Source of the DNA: Hydractinia symbiolongicarpus | Lineage: Eukaryota; Cnidaria; Hydrozoa; Anthoathecata; Hydractiniidae | Assembly (NCBI RefSeq): GCF_029227915.1 | Contig: NC_079883.1 | Coordinates: forward strand, 18,354,001-18,418,000 | Direction of reading: 5' to 3' | Length of the DNA: 64,000 nt | In this document: in pieces, positions 12,230-22,000 of the stretch | Numbering within the stretch: position 1 is the first letter of the stretch | How the letters are laid out: every line of letters begins with the position of its first letter | The notes under the pieces: generated by a model | What the model saw: the letters and a program-made list of their open reading frames with translations, nothing else | Told to the model about the DNA's origin: nothing | The model's database searches: none | Program-made: the position numbers and the translations under genes

Positions 12230-15200
12230 TTATTTTGAACAATAACTTGAGTCATTAAGAAACTTGGAATCGCAATACTGTGCAGCTTTGTATAGTTCCT
12301 CGTACAAATTCAATTCGTCAATTCGATGAATAACAATCAAGTTTCTAACTGAGCGATGGGTTTCGCGGTCAACGTTTTCATTGTTATTTCGATATTTAAC
12401 AAGAACTCGTCTAATTTTATCGTCTCGACCATAATCGACCGACTTGATCATACCAAATTGATAATTCGAACTTAACATTGATTCTTGTTTTAAAAATAAA
12501 ACTACGTCGCCTTCTTGAACATCCACATCCGATCTGAACCATTTCGGATGATCCATTAATTTGGGAACATGCGAAATTAACCAATTCTCATACCATGTAT
12601 CGAATATCTTCTTATTCGTTCTCAGAATTTTATCGTAATCGTTAACTACTTTCATACTTCCAATCGGACTTCGTTCGTTATTTTGACCTAATCTTAAACG
12701 ATTAGGGGTTATCAGATCCATGGCTTCAAAATTGGATTTGTTGTTTCCAAGAGCCAAAGGTAGGTTGTTAATACTGTTGGCGATGGACGATGCTATTGTT
12801 TCCCATTGAATAATCGACAATCTTGAATTATGTAAATTCTTCTCAAGTGAAACTTTTATTTGACGAATCTTACGTTCGACTTTACCATGCATGCTATGAG
12901 CACCAACAGGGCATACTTTAAATTCGACTGCCTCGTTTTGATGAAGTTGATATTTAATGTTGACAAAATCCAATCGCATTGATTCGCAACCTTTCACTAA
13001 CTGACTGCCTTCATCTGGAAGGAGTACTTTTGGATAACCGACTTCACATGCAAATCTTGTGAAGGCTTGTAGAAATGCAGAAGTGCTGTAATCTTCCATC
13101 ACCTTGATATTAACCGTTGATGTTGTTGTACAGCAAAAAACTATCAACCATATTTTGACAGTGGTTCGTCGATGATGCATCGAGTATGAAAGAAATGGAC
13201 CTGAAAGATCAAGCTGCGTAATATAAAACACAGGTGCAATAGTTAGATTGTGTTTTGATACAGGTCCCATTACCACTTCCAATGTCCTTTTCTCCAAGTA
13301 CCTGCATCTTGCGCAAGCAGCTTTCACCTTTTTTACCAATGATCTTCCTTCAATGATGTAAATCTGCTTTAATACATATCTCCATGTTGTCTCGACCCCT
13401 GAATGACGTACAGTTTTGTCATGCCAGTGAATATCGTTTACAACACTGTATGCTATCGGTGAATGTCGGTCGACCACTGGGACACAAAATGTTGTTGATG
13501 ACAGGTCCTTCATAACTTTTGTTGCTTGTCCAACAATCGTAACTTCATCTGTCGGAAGAATCCTTCCAGAGTAAAGGAGAATTCCATCCTTTTCGTGACT
13601 GATTTTTTCATATTGATTTGACTTCAGGAATTGTTTAATTTCCATTGTTGCCTTCTTGTGGAAATAGTTTTCTGCGTCTTTTATCTCCACATCTGACAGC
13701 ACAACGATATTTTTGATTTTTGATGATTGATTTGATGAAATCTTGTTTAAATTTTTTATACGACAATTTCGTATAAATCTAAAAACAATGGCGAGGATTC
13801 TTACCACTACTTTCCAGCGATGTCTGTTGGGATCGATAAGGTATTTCGAAAATTGATATCTGTCAGATATTTCTTTTGTGATGGTAGAATCAAGAGCTAG
13901 GTATGTGGTTTGTGGCTCTGGTTCGTATTTTGGTGGAGTTTCACGTTTAATCAATTGAAGATTTTGGTTATTTAGAACAATTTCCTTAGCATCCATCATT
14001 GGAAAATTGGACTCTTCACCTCTCATCCACTCGAAACCTCTACACCAAACAGATTCAGTTAGAACATTGCTAATGGAAATACATCTTCGGGTACCAATAT
14101 CTGCAATCATATCTTCTGATCTGACATATCTCCATTGATCAATAGATGTGAATCTTTGAATTTCTATAACTCGATTTCTTACGTATTGCTTTAGAGCTCG
14201 ATTTTCATTCGCTAACCAGTACAGGACAATTTGGCTATCTGTGAATTTGATGGCTTTCTTGTGGATCTTATGAAGAGATCTTCTTACCACTTCACCACAA
14301 TGTGTGTTGACAATAGCTGCGAATAACTCTGCTCGAGGCTGTGACATACCGTCTGGAATTAAGCGAGATTTTGCAAAAATGAGTTGAGAAGAAAATCCTT
14401 TACTTTTTCTTTTGAATCGAATGTAGATGGCAACACAAACCAGTGATTGGCTGGCATCTCCAAAATCTAATGTGGATGCGTCAAGGCTTTCCGCATCATC
14501 TGGAACAACTGCTCGTTGAAATCGGATGTTTTTTATTTCATCCATCATTTGAAAGTGTGATATCCAAATTGATCTCAAGGAATCGGGAATTATGTCATCC
14601 CAATCCAAGAAGCGTTTCACAAGTTCGTGCAGATCCATTTTCATCGTGGCAGTAATTGGAGTTAACATTCCTGAGATGTCAAAGATTTCTGCCACCTTCG
14701 ATGCGCAATTCCGTCTGGTGAGTTGCTCTGGTATTTGTGTGATCTGCTTCACTTTGCGACCACGATGTTTCTTTGCAAAGTTAAGATCTTTGATATCGAG
14801 GGAAATTTCATCTACCTTTGGATACCAAAGAAGACCAGCCACACACAGCGTGAGTCCATCACTTGATAAATTTTCTTGTGGCTTCTTCCCAGATATTGTG
14901 ACACCTTTGAGTGTGAATCCACCACGATTTAGAACTAGTTCCAGTTCATCTACTCTTTGTAACGTTTGATCCATTGTTGGACAGCCTGACATACAGTCAT
15001 CAACGTATATATCTTTGCAGACGGTTTCATATACCTCCGGGTATGGTTCTTGAAATAATTTGGCAGTTTCTCGTAGACCACGTTCTGCCTGATTTCCAGA
15101 TGATTTTACACCATAGATGATTGTCTTGATAACTTTTTCCTCCGGCGGTTTATTTGGATCTAACTGCTGTTGCCACAAGTATCGTTGATAGCACCAGTCC

Positions 15201-18200
15201 TCTTCACGAAGTTTGACAGCATTATACATTTTTTGTATATCTGTGTGGAATCCAACTTTGTGTATTCTCCATCGAATGAAGATTTCGACAAGATTGTTCA
15301 TGTTATTTCGACCTTTGGCAAGGATACTGTTAAGGCTGAATCCAGTTGATGTTGGTTGTGATGCATCGTATACAATGCGACATGGTGTTGTTGTTGAATT
15401 ATCTTTCCATGCCACCCTCCAAGGAATGTAGTTTTTCATTTGATTTTTAGCAAGTGATGTTTGAATATTGGCTGGTAGATTTTTAACATATTCAACAAAA
15501 CCAAGTGAGTGAAGTTTGGCCTCTGATTTTATAATTGATTCTTTATCTGCTTGATTTTTCTCCAATCGTTTCAGTTGTTGGAAGTATACGTTCAGAGCTT
15601 TGTGTCGATTCGGACTTAAATTGATACTTGGGTCTCGCATGAATGGAAGGTTAGCGATCGTAATGCAGTTCTTGATATCAACATGCACAGATTTATTAAT
15701 AACCTCTTGTTCTATTTCCTCCTTGATTGACAACGATTCATTTTGGTCATGGTTTTTGCAAGTTGAACACGTACGACATTTGATGCATCTGTAATTTATT
15801 TCGCTCCCTGCAGCTTCCACTTGATTAAAAGATTTGATGTTTTTTGATACAAACGTGTGGTGATTATTCTCAAAGTCAAAGTTATTAACGTCATTAACTG
15901 AAATGTCAAATAAATCATTTTTATATCCTAACAGGGAAACATCTGGGTTTACTTGATACCCATTCTTAAAAAGACAATGTTGATTTGATAGAAAGGATTT
16001 GCAATAAGATAAATGGTGATACCTTTCAATTTGGGTGAATACTTCATGCGGCCCTCCAATCACACCATAACTACCATCAGTATTTTTAAAATGTGATTTA
16101 TAAATTGTTAACCCGGATGGCATCTGGTATACTGCTTCAGGAAAGTATCGTAGGTATTTCACTCCCAGCATGAAGTCTGTTTCTCCACCGACGAATGGTA
16201 ACAAAGAAGGTAAGTTTCTTACATCATTTCCTGATTGACGGTATGATTCTTTAATATCAGACTCTACTCTTCCACCAAGTGGGTATTTTGGGAACGTTGC
16301 TGTTACTTGTTCCATGCATAATCCTGACATCACAGCATCTCCTCCATTAGCAAGTGGCAGTCTGACACTATATATTCCATGAGGTGTTTTTGTCGTGATA
16401 CCTCCGACTCCACCAAGGGTTATCGGTCCAGTACACTCTTGAACTGCACGTTGCCCAAGCTTATGAACAGCATTGAGTCTGCTTATAAAATCACCACATC
16501 CTGTATCGTAGAACATCGAGTATTGGTGATTATCAATCTCGATTGTTTGTAGCATATAGATTGCTTTATTGTCTTCCTTTTCGTTGATTAACGTTGATTT
16601 ATAGCTAGAGCTTTTGGTTGCTTCAACATGGTGTGACAATTTGATATCCTTTGCATAAGAAGGTAATTCAACTTGATATCGTCTCAAAATACATCTGGTT
16701 TTGTAGATGTCGAGTACGTCTTGATTTTCTTCGTTGTCCTTGTGTTCTTCACACACAAGAATATGTTTCTTTCTTGGGTACTTATCATGCGAAGGATGCT
16801 TACAAATAAAGTCCCTTTGACAATGACCTTCTTTGTGTTTGCCTCTATTCATTGTTGCACCTGGAAAAAGACACTGAAAACAGAGGCCTTTAGATCTCAG
16901 CACTGAAAATCGTTCAGCTGGTGACATATTGACAAAGCGTTCACAAACAAAATACTGTACAATTTTTGTGCCTCCGGGACCATTGGTTATCACATGATCA
17001 GGTTGATTACAGATAAAACAAGAATTTGGTACCTCATTAAAATCGGTGAGATCTTGATCATTCTTTCCAGTATAATGCGACTGTCGGTTACCATATTTTG
17101 ATGGAACTTTTCTTGGTTCTAGTGTGGTATTTTGAAGTAGGGCTTTCTGTTGATAAACTTTGATTTCTTTTTCCAAGAATGTGATGAATTTATGCCACTT
17201 ACTTTCTCCTACTGAATCATCATCACAACTAGCAGCCAACCACCTTGTCACTCTGTTATCACCGATCAATTTATAGATCCTTTCCAGACCATCACCATAG
17301 AATAACTCATTTTCAATTCTGTGACACTTCGCTAAGTGTATCAGATCCTTCATGATGTTGACAATGTGGCTAAGTCCTTCAACCACCTTTTCTGGATCCT
17401 TGTGCTTCAGTTCAGTTTTATTCAACTCTGCCAATTTCTTTGATAATAGCGTTTTCTGATCTCCATATGCATCTTTAAGTCTCCTCCAGATCTCATTGAT
17501 ATTAGTTACATTTCTCACCAGTGTCAACGCTGGGTGTTCTAAAAAATTATTCTTCAGAAGATCTGGTAGAACAGCATTAGGTGTGGATCTTAGGTACAAT
17601 TTTTCGAAGTCAGTTTGAAATGTATATATATCACAAACACTGCCATAACCTTTAAATATAGGTAATTTTATATTCAAAGTTGATGAGTTAAACTTCTCCA
17701 CTTTTGAAAGTTCCCTATCCTGATATTCCTGATCAAGGGTTTTGATGTAACAGTTTTTGAGATCAACAAGTTTGTCATACCTTTTATTTAGATCATCTAA
17801 ATTACCTTCATCCTTCCCTTTCGCGGTTTCGATCATTTCTTTAAAGGATTTTCTTAATGTTTCCATCTGGCTTAACTGCTCCGGCAAATCCTCTTTTCTC
17901 TTTTTGATTTCCTTATCATCCAAGGTGGACAGGGATGATGTGAAAGATTCCTGTAAATACGAAATTAACTGAATGATTTCATTGACAAGGAATTTCATTT
18001 TTCTTTCTGATGATTCTATGTCGCCAAGATTTTGTCTTTCTCGTAATCTCTGTCGACGCTCTCTCTTCATCATAACGAAACTCTTCATGCTTTCGATTTT
18101 GAGAGTATATGATTTACCATACGTTCCTTCGTAAAGTTCCTTTAAGTTTGCTGATAGCTCCCTGTGTTTTCGCCTATACTGGGTGCGTAAATTTTCCATT

Positions 18201-18487
18201 TGCTTGATATTCGAATCTATATCTTCAATTGATTCGCCATAATATCCTGACTGGTTTTCATCCACAAAATCGTCAATGTCATCAGCTAGTATTGATTCAT
18301 CGATTGATAGTTGAATAACTGGGTCTGAGTTTTTGCTGATACTAGTGTCTTCGGATGCCATTACTACAATTTTTCCATCTACTGGAGTATCTTGAACTTG
18401 AGAAGAAATTTGATTTATAGCTCCAGTAGCATGTAATGATTTGTAGTCAATACGAACTTTATCGGCGATCCTTTCACTACGCCTCAT
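12230..18487 (-). CDS. gag-pol: Gag-Pol polyprotein of BEL/Pao element, copy 1
   Basis: One uninterrupted frame of 2085 codons encoding all capsid and replication functions of the retrotransposon. I chose the ATG at 18487; the frame is open for two more codons to a TTG at 18493, but ATG is the normal start in animals. Approximate order: acidic N-terminus (60-80); charged, coiled-coil-rich gag region (90-260); DUF1759-like gag (270-430, starting KLPIFKG); Cys/His knuckles (490-575, CFIC and CFQC); aspartic protease DTG at 661; Cys cluster CIKCRTCSTC at 901; reverse transcriptase about 1000-1240 with YVDD at 1161-1164; RNase H acidic residues D1344, E1387, D1417, D1463; integrase zinc site H1689, H1695, C1725, C1728 and core D1760, D1825, E1871; DUF5641-like tail about 1975-2075. 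All catalytic residues I looked for are present. Compared with the other copies, residue 500 is I instead of M. Stop TAA at 12230-12232. Domain names are from family knowledge, not a search. Confidence 0.96.
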   Translation of the reverse strand: MRRSERIADKVRIDYKSLHATGAINQISSQVQDTPVDGKIVVMASEDTSISKNSDPVIQLSIDESILADDIDDFVDENQSGYYGESIEDIDSNIKQMENLRTQYRRKHRELSANLKELYEGTYGKSYTLKIESMKSFVMMKRERRQRLRERQNLGDIESSERKMKFLVNEIIQLISYLQESFTSSLSTLDDKEIKKRKEDLPEQLSQMETLRKSFKEMIETAKGKDEGNLDDLNKRYDKLVDLKNCYIKTLDQEYQDRELSKVEKFNSSTLNIKLPIFKGYGSVCDIYTFQTDFEKLYLRSTPNAVLPDLLKNNFLEHPALTLVRNVTNINEIWRRLKDAYGDQKTLLSKKLAELNKTELKHKDPEKVVEGLSHIVNIMKDLIHLAKCHRIENELFYGDGLERIYKLIGDNRVTRWLAASCDDDSVGESKWHKFITFLEKEIKVYQQKALLQNTTLEPRKVPSKYGNRQSHYTGKNDQDLTDFNEVPNSCFICNQPDHVITNGPGGTKIVQYFVCERFVNMSPAERFSVLRSKGLCFQCLFPGATMNRGKHKEGHCQRDFICKHPSHDKYPRKKHILVCEEHKDNEENQDVLDIYKTRCILRRYQVELPSYAKDIKLSHHVEATKSSSYKSTLINEKEDNKAIYMLQTIEIDNHQYSMFYDTGCGDFISRLNAVHKLGQRAVQECTGPITLGGVGGITTKTPHGIYSVRLPLANGGDAVMSGLCMEQVTATFPKYPLGGRVESDIKESYRQSGNDVRNLPSLLPFVGGETDFMLGVKYLRYFPEAVYQMPSGLTIYKSHFKNTDGSYGVIGGPHEVFTQIERYHHLSYCKSFLSNQHCLFKNGYQVNPDVSLLGYKNDLFDISVNDVNNFDFENNHHTFVSKNIKSFNQVEAAGSEINYRCIKCRTCSTCKNHDQNESLSIKEEIEQEVINKSVHVDIKNCITIANLPFMRDPSINLSPNRHKALNVYFQQLKRLEKNQADKESIIKSEAKLHSLGFVEYVKNLPANIQTSLAKNQMKNYIPWRVAWKDNSTTTPCRIVYDASQPTSTGFSLNSILAKGRNNMNNLVEIFIRWRIHKVGFHTDIQKMYNAVKLREEDWCYQRYLWQQQLDPNKPPEEKVIKTIIYGVKSSGNQAERGLRETAKLFQEPYPEVYETVCKDIYVDDCMSGCPTMDQTLQRVDELELVLNRGGFTLKGVTISGKKPQENLSSDGLTLCVAGLLWYPKVDEISLDIKDLNFAKKHRGRKVKQITQIPEQLTRRNCASKVAEIFDISGMLTPITATMKMDLHELVKRFLDWDDIIPDSLRSIWISHFQMMDEIKNIRFQRAVVPDDAESLDASTLDFGDASQSLVCVAIYIRFKRKSKGFSSQLIFAKSRLIPDGMSQPRAELFAAIVNTHCGEVVRRSLHKIHKKAIKFTDSQIVLYWLANENRALKQYVRNRVIEIQRFTSIDQWRYVRSEDMIADIGTRRCISISNVLTESVWCRGFEWMRGEESNFPMMDAKEIVLNNQNLQLIKRETPPKYEPEPQTTYLALDSTITKEISDRYQFSKYLIDPNRHRWKVVVRILAIVFRFIRNCRIKNLNKISSNQSSKIKNIVVLSDVEIKDAENYFHKKATMEIKQFLKSNQYEKISHEKDGILLYSGRILPTDEVTIVGQATKVMKDLSSTTFCVPVVDRHSPIAYSVVNDIHWHDKTVRHSGVETTWRYVLKQIYIIEGRSLVKKVKAACARCRYLEKRTLEVVMGPVSKHNLTIAPVFYITQLDLSGPFLSYSMHHRRTTVKIWLIVFCCTTTSTVNIKVMEDYSTSAFLQAFTRFACEVGYPKVLLPDEGSQLVKGCESMRLDFVNIKYQLHQNEAVEFKVCPVGAHSMHGKVERKIRQIKVSLEKNLHNSRLSIIQWETIASSIANSINNLPLALGNNKSNFEAMDLITPNRLRLGQNNERSPIGSMKVVNDYDKILRTNKKIFDTWYENWLISHVPKLMDHPKWFRSDVDVQEGDVVLFLKQESMLSSNYQFGMIKSVDYGRDDKIRRVLVKYRNNNENVDRETHRSVRNLIVIHRIDELNLYEELYKAAQYCDSKFLNDSSYCSK

Positions 18488-18513
18488 TAACAAACAATCG
18501 CCTGCTGTTTGAA
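18488..18513 (-). other. Leader of copy 1; primer binding site expected here but not canonical
   Basis: Only 26 bases separate the 5' LTR from the first ATG. On the sense strand they start TTCAAACAGCAGGCG. A standard primer binding site would start TGG, complementary to the CCA end of a tRNA; no TGG is present. The LTR edge is fixed by the target duplication on the other LTR, so a mis-set boundary does not explain this. Sense GTTTGAA inside the LTR (plus strand 18575-18581) is complementary to the first seven leader bases TTCAAAC. Confidence 0.6.
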
Positions 18514-19063
18514 TGTAGGGTTAACCAAAAAAAAGACAAGTTTCGCTCACACTCTTGATGCTTGTAACGACGTGTTCAAACTACAATATATAAGAAAAAT
18601 GTATCTAGTGAATATTCAAAAAAATGACTAAGGAAATATAACAAATATTATAAACTATATAATGCTTACCAGCTTGCCAAGTGTGAGAGCTTTGAGAAAT
18701 AAACTTGATTAGAATTTAAATAGACTTGCTGAAAAAAAATTGAATTTGTGAAAGATTATTTAAACTTTTCTTGACATTGAAAAAGATGTGATCACCTCAG
18801 TGACTTCAAGTGAACAAGTGAACTGAAAAATCTGCTTTTAAATAAATAAATATAAATTCCCTATAGAGTATACTTTACAATTAAATTTTATAACATTGCA
18901 CAAATTGACATTTAATTAACACAAGGACACAAACAGGTGATTAAATTTTTACACTAAATACACTTGGGTAACTACACTTGACAACACAATAGTTAAATAA
19001 ATTACAGAACAAACATGGCAGACAAAACATAAAGACAAATTTTAACATAGAGCTGACTCAACA
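18514..19063 (-). repeat. 5' LTR of copy 1 (550 bp)
   Basis: Promoter-bearing LTR for the minus-strand element. Sense-strand TATA-like candidates are TATAAAA (plus strand 18887-18893) and TATATA (18587-18592). The sequence does not show which, if either, sets the start, so U3, R and U5 cannot be placed. A good splice-donor match, CTG/GTAAGC (plus strand 18664-18669), is visible on the sense strand, but no spliced product is implied because gag-pol is a single frame. Confidence 0.95.
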
Positions 19064-19068
19064 TAGAC
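19064..19068. repeat. Target site duplication TAGAC, right side of copy 1
   Basis: Second copy of the 5-bp duplication found at 11647-11651. The satellite resumes as TAGACCAATGG. Confidence 0.93.
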
Positions 19069-22000
19069 CAATGGTAACCTGCGCAGGCACGTGGAACAAC
19101 GTGATTTATGTATACCGACTTTATTAAGCCGCAAAAGGCCATATTACAGCCTTTAGGGGCCTGTACACGTGGTTGACGGTGTTGTAAAGCCATGGCGCTA
19201 TGGAAAACAACTTGGGACATCCTAGTCCATTGAGAGTGGAAGGGTAAGACCAATGATAATGATGAGACCAATAGAAACCTGCGCAGGCAAGTGGAAAAAC
19301 GCGAATTGGGTGTACGGCCTTTGTTAGGCTGCAAAAGGCCATGCTATAGCCGTTAGAGGCCTGTACACGTGGCTGACTGTGTTATAAAGCCGTGGCGCAA
19401 TGGAAAACCACTTGGCACGTCGTAGTCCATTGAGAGTGGAAGGATTACTCCAATGCTAACCTGTGCAGGCACGTGCAACCACGTGATATACGTGTAAGGC
19501 CTTTATTAGGCTGCAAGAGGCCATATTACTGTCGTTAGACGCATGTACTTGTAGTTAACGGTGTTATAACGCCATGGCGCAACGGAAAACGACTTGTGAC
19601 GTCGTAGTCCATTGAGAATGGAAGAATTAGACCAATGGTAACGGGCGCAGGCACGTGGAACAACGTGATTTATGTATACGGACTTTATTAGGCCGCAAAA
19701 GGCTATATTACAGCCTTTAGAGACCTGTACACGTGGTTGACGGTGTTATAAAGCTGTGGCGCAATTGCAAACAACTTGGGACGTCGTAGTCTATTGAGAG
19801 TACATGGACTAGTCCGATCGTAACTTGCGCAGGCACGTGGATCTACGTGATTCATGTGTACGGCCTCTATTAGGCAGCAAAAGGCCATGCTATAGACTTT
19901 AGAGGCCTGTACACGTGGCTGACTGTGTTATAAAGCCGTGTCGCAATGGAAAACGACTTGGGACGTCGTAGTCCATTGAGAGTGGAAGGATTAGACCAAT
20001 GGTAACCTGCGCAGGCACGTGGAACAACGTGATTTATGTATACCGACTTTATTAAGCGGCAAAAGGTCATATTACAGCCTTTAGGGGCCTGTACACGTGG
20101 TTGACGGTGTTGTAAAGCCGTGGCGCTATGGAAAACAACTTGGGACATCATAGTCGATTGAGAGTGGAAGGATTACACCAATGCTGACCTGTGCAGGCAC
20201 GTGCAACCACGTGATATACGTGTAAGGCCTTTAATAGGCTGCAAGAGGCCATATTGCAGTCGTTAGACGCATGTACTCGTAGTTAACGGTGTTATAACGC
20301 CATGGCGCAATGGAAAACGATTTGGGACGTCGTAGTCCATTGAGAGTGGAAGGCTTAGAGCAATGGTAACCTGCGCAGGCACGTGGAACAACGTGATTTA
20401 TGTATACCGACTTTATTAAGCCGCAAAAGGCCATATTACAGCCTTTAGGGGCCTGTACACGTGGTTGACGGTGTTGTAAAGCCGTGGCGCTATGGAAAAC
20501 AACTTGGGACATCATAGTCCATTGAGAGTGGAAGGATAAGACCAATGATAACCTGCGCAGGCACGTGCAATCACGTCATATACGTGTAAGGCTTTTATTA
20601 GGCTACAAGAGGCTATATTACAGACCTTAGGGGCCTGTACACGTGGCTGACGGTGTTATAAAGCCATGGCGCAATGGAAAACCACTTGGGACGTCGTAGT
20701 CCATTGAGAGTGGAAGGATTAGACCAATGGTAATCTATACAGGCACGTGCAACCACTTGATATACGTGTAAGGTCTTTATTAGGCTGCAAGAGGCCATAT
20801 TACAGTCGTTAGACGCATCTACTTGTAGTTAACGGTGTTATAACGCCATGGCGCAACGGCAAACAACTTGGAACGTCGTAGTCCATTGAGAGTGGAAGGA
20901 TTAGACGAATAGTAACCTGCGCAGGCACGTGGAACAACGCGAATTGGGTGTATGGCCTTTATTAGGCTGCAAAAGGTCATATTACAGCCTTTAGAGACCT
21001 GTACACGTGGTTGACGGTGTTATAAAGCTGTGGCGCAATTTCAAACAACTTGGGACGTCTTAGTCCATTGAGAGTGGAAGGATTAGACCAATGGTTACCT
21101 GCGCAGGCACGTGGAACAACGTGATTTATGTATACGGACTTTATTAGGCCGCAAAAGGCCATATTACAGCCTTTAGGGGCCTGTACACGTGGCTGACGCT
21201 GTTATAAAGCCATGGCGCAATGGTAATCGACTTGGGACGTCGTAGTCCATTGAGAATGGAAGAATTAGACCAATGGTAACCGACGCAGGCACGTGGAACA
21301 ACGTGATTTATGTATACGGACTTTATTAGGCCGCAAAAGGCTATATTACAGCCTTTAGAGACCTGTACACGTGGTTGACGGTGTTATAAAGCTGTGGCGC
21401 AATTGCAAACAACTTGGGACGTCGTAGTCTATTGAGAGTACATGGACTAGTCCGATCGTAACTTATGCAGGCACGTGGATCTACGTGATTCATGTGTACG
21501 GCCTCTATTAGGCAGCAAAAGGCCATGCTATAGACTTTAGAGGCCTGTACACGTGGCTGACTGTGTTATAAAGCCGTGTCGCAATGGAAAACCACTTGGG
21601 ACGTTGTAGTCCATTGAGAGTGGAAGAATTACACCAATGCTGACCTGTGCAGGCACGTGCAACCACGTGATATACGTGTAAGGCCTTTAATAGGCTGCAA
21701 GAGGCCATGCTATAGCCGTTAGAGGCCTGTACACGTGGCTGACTGTGTTATAAAGCCGTGGCGCAATGGAAAACCAATTGGGACGTCGTAGTCCATTGAG
21801 AGTGGAAGGATTACTCCAATGCTAACCTGCGCAGGCACGTGCAACCACGTGATATACGTGTAAGGCCTTTATTAGTGTACAAGAGGCTATATTACAGCCC
21901 TTAGGGCTTGTACGTGTGGCTGACGCTGTTGTAAAGCCACGGCGCTATGGAAAACTACTTGGGACGTCGTAGTTCATTGAGAGGGGAAGGATTAGACCAA

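Larger units (their letters stand above)
11652..19063 (-). mobile_element. BEL/Pao LTR retrotransposon, copy 1 (full length)
   Basis: Complete 7412-bp element in minus orientation: 5' LTR 18514-19063, leader 18488-18513, gag-pol 12230-18487, polypurine tract 12203-12211, 3' LTR 11652-12202, with TAGAC repeats on both sides. The LTRs begin and end with TG...CA (on the plus strand TGTAGGG...CTCAACA). The BEL/Pao assignment rests on the polyprotein: DUF1759-type gag, gag, protease, RT, RNase H and integrase fused in one frame, YVDD in RT, and a DUF5641-like tail after the integrase. No env frame follows. The element interrupts an otherwise continuous satellite monomer. The copy looks young and structurally complete. 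Whether it is transcribed cannot be told. Confidence 0.97.

Noticed and set aside
14592-14969. Plus-strand frames of 64-125 codons inside each element (such as 14443-14655, 14592-14969, 16673-16906 and their copies)
   Set aside because: They lie antisense to the intact gag-pol frame, have no recognisable domain and repeat only because the element does.
18488-18493. TTG at 18493 as the gag-pol start (two extra codons)
   Set aside because: An ATG in frame follows two codons later at 18487; non-ATG starts are uncommon in animal retrotransposons and nothing favours the TTG.
19621-19660. Possible CENP-B box in the satellite (GGGCG-containing variant)
   Set aside because: No match to the TTCG....A..CGGG pattern was found on either strand; the GGGCG variant is a private base change in a few monomers.
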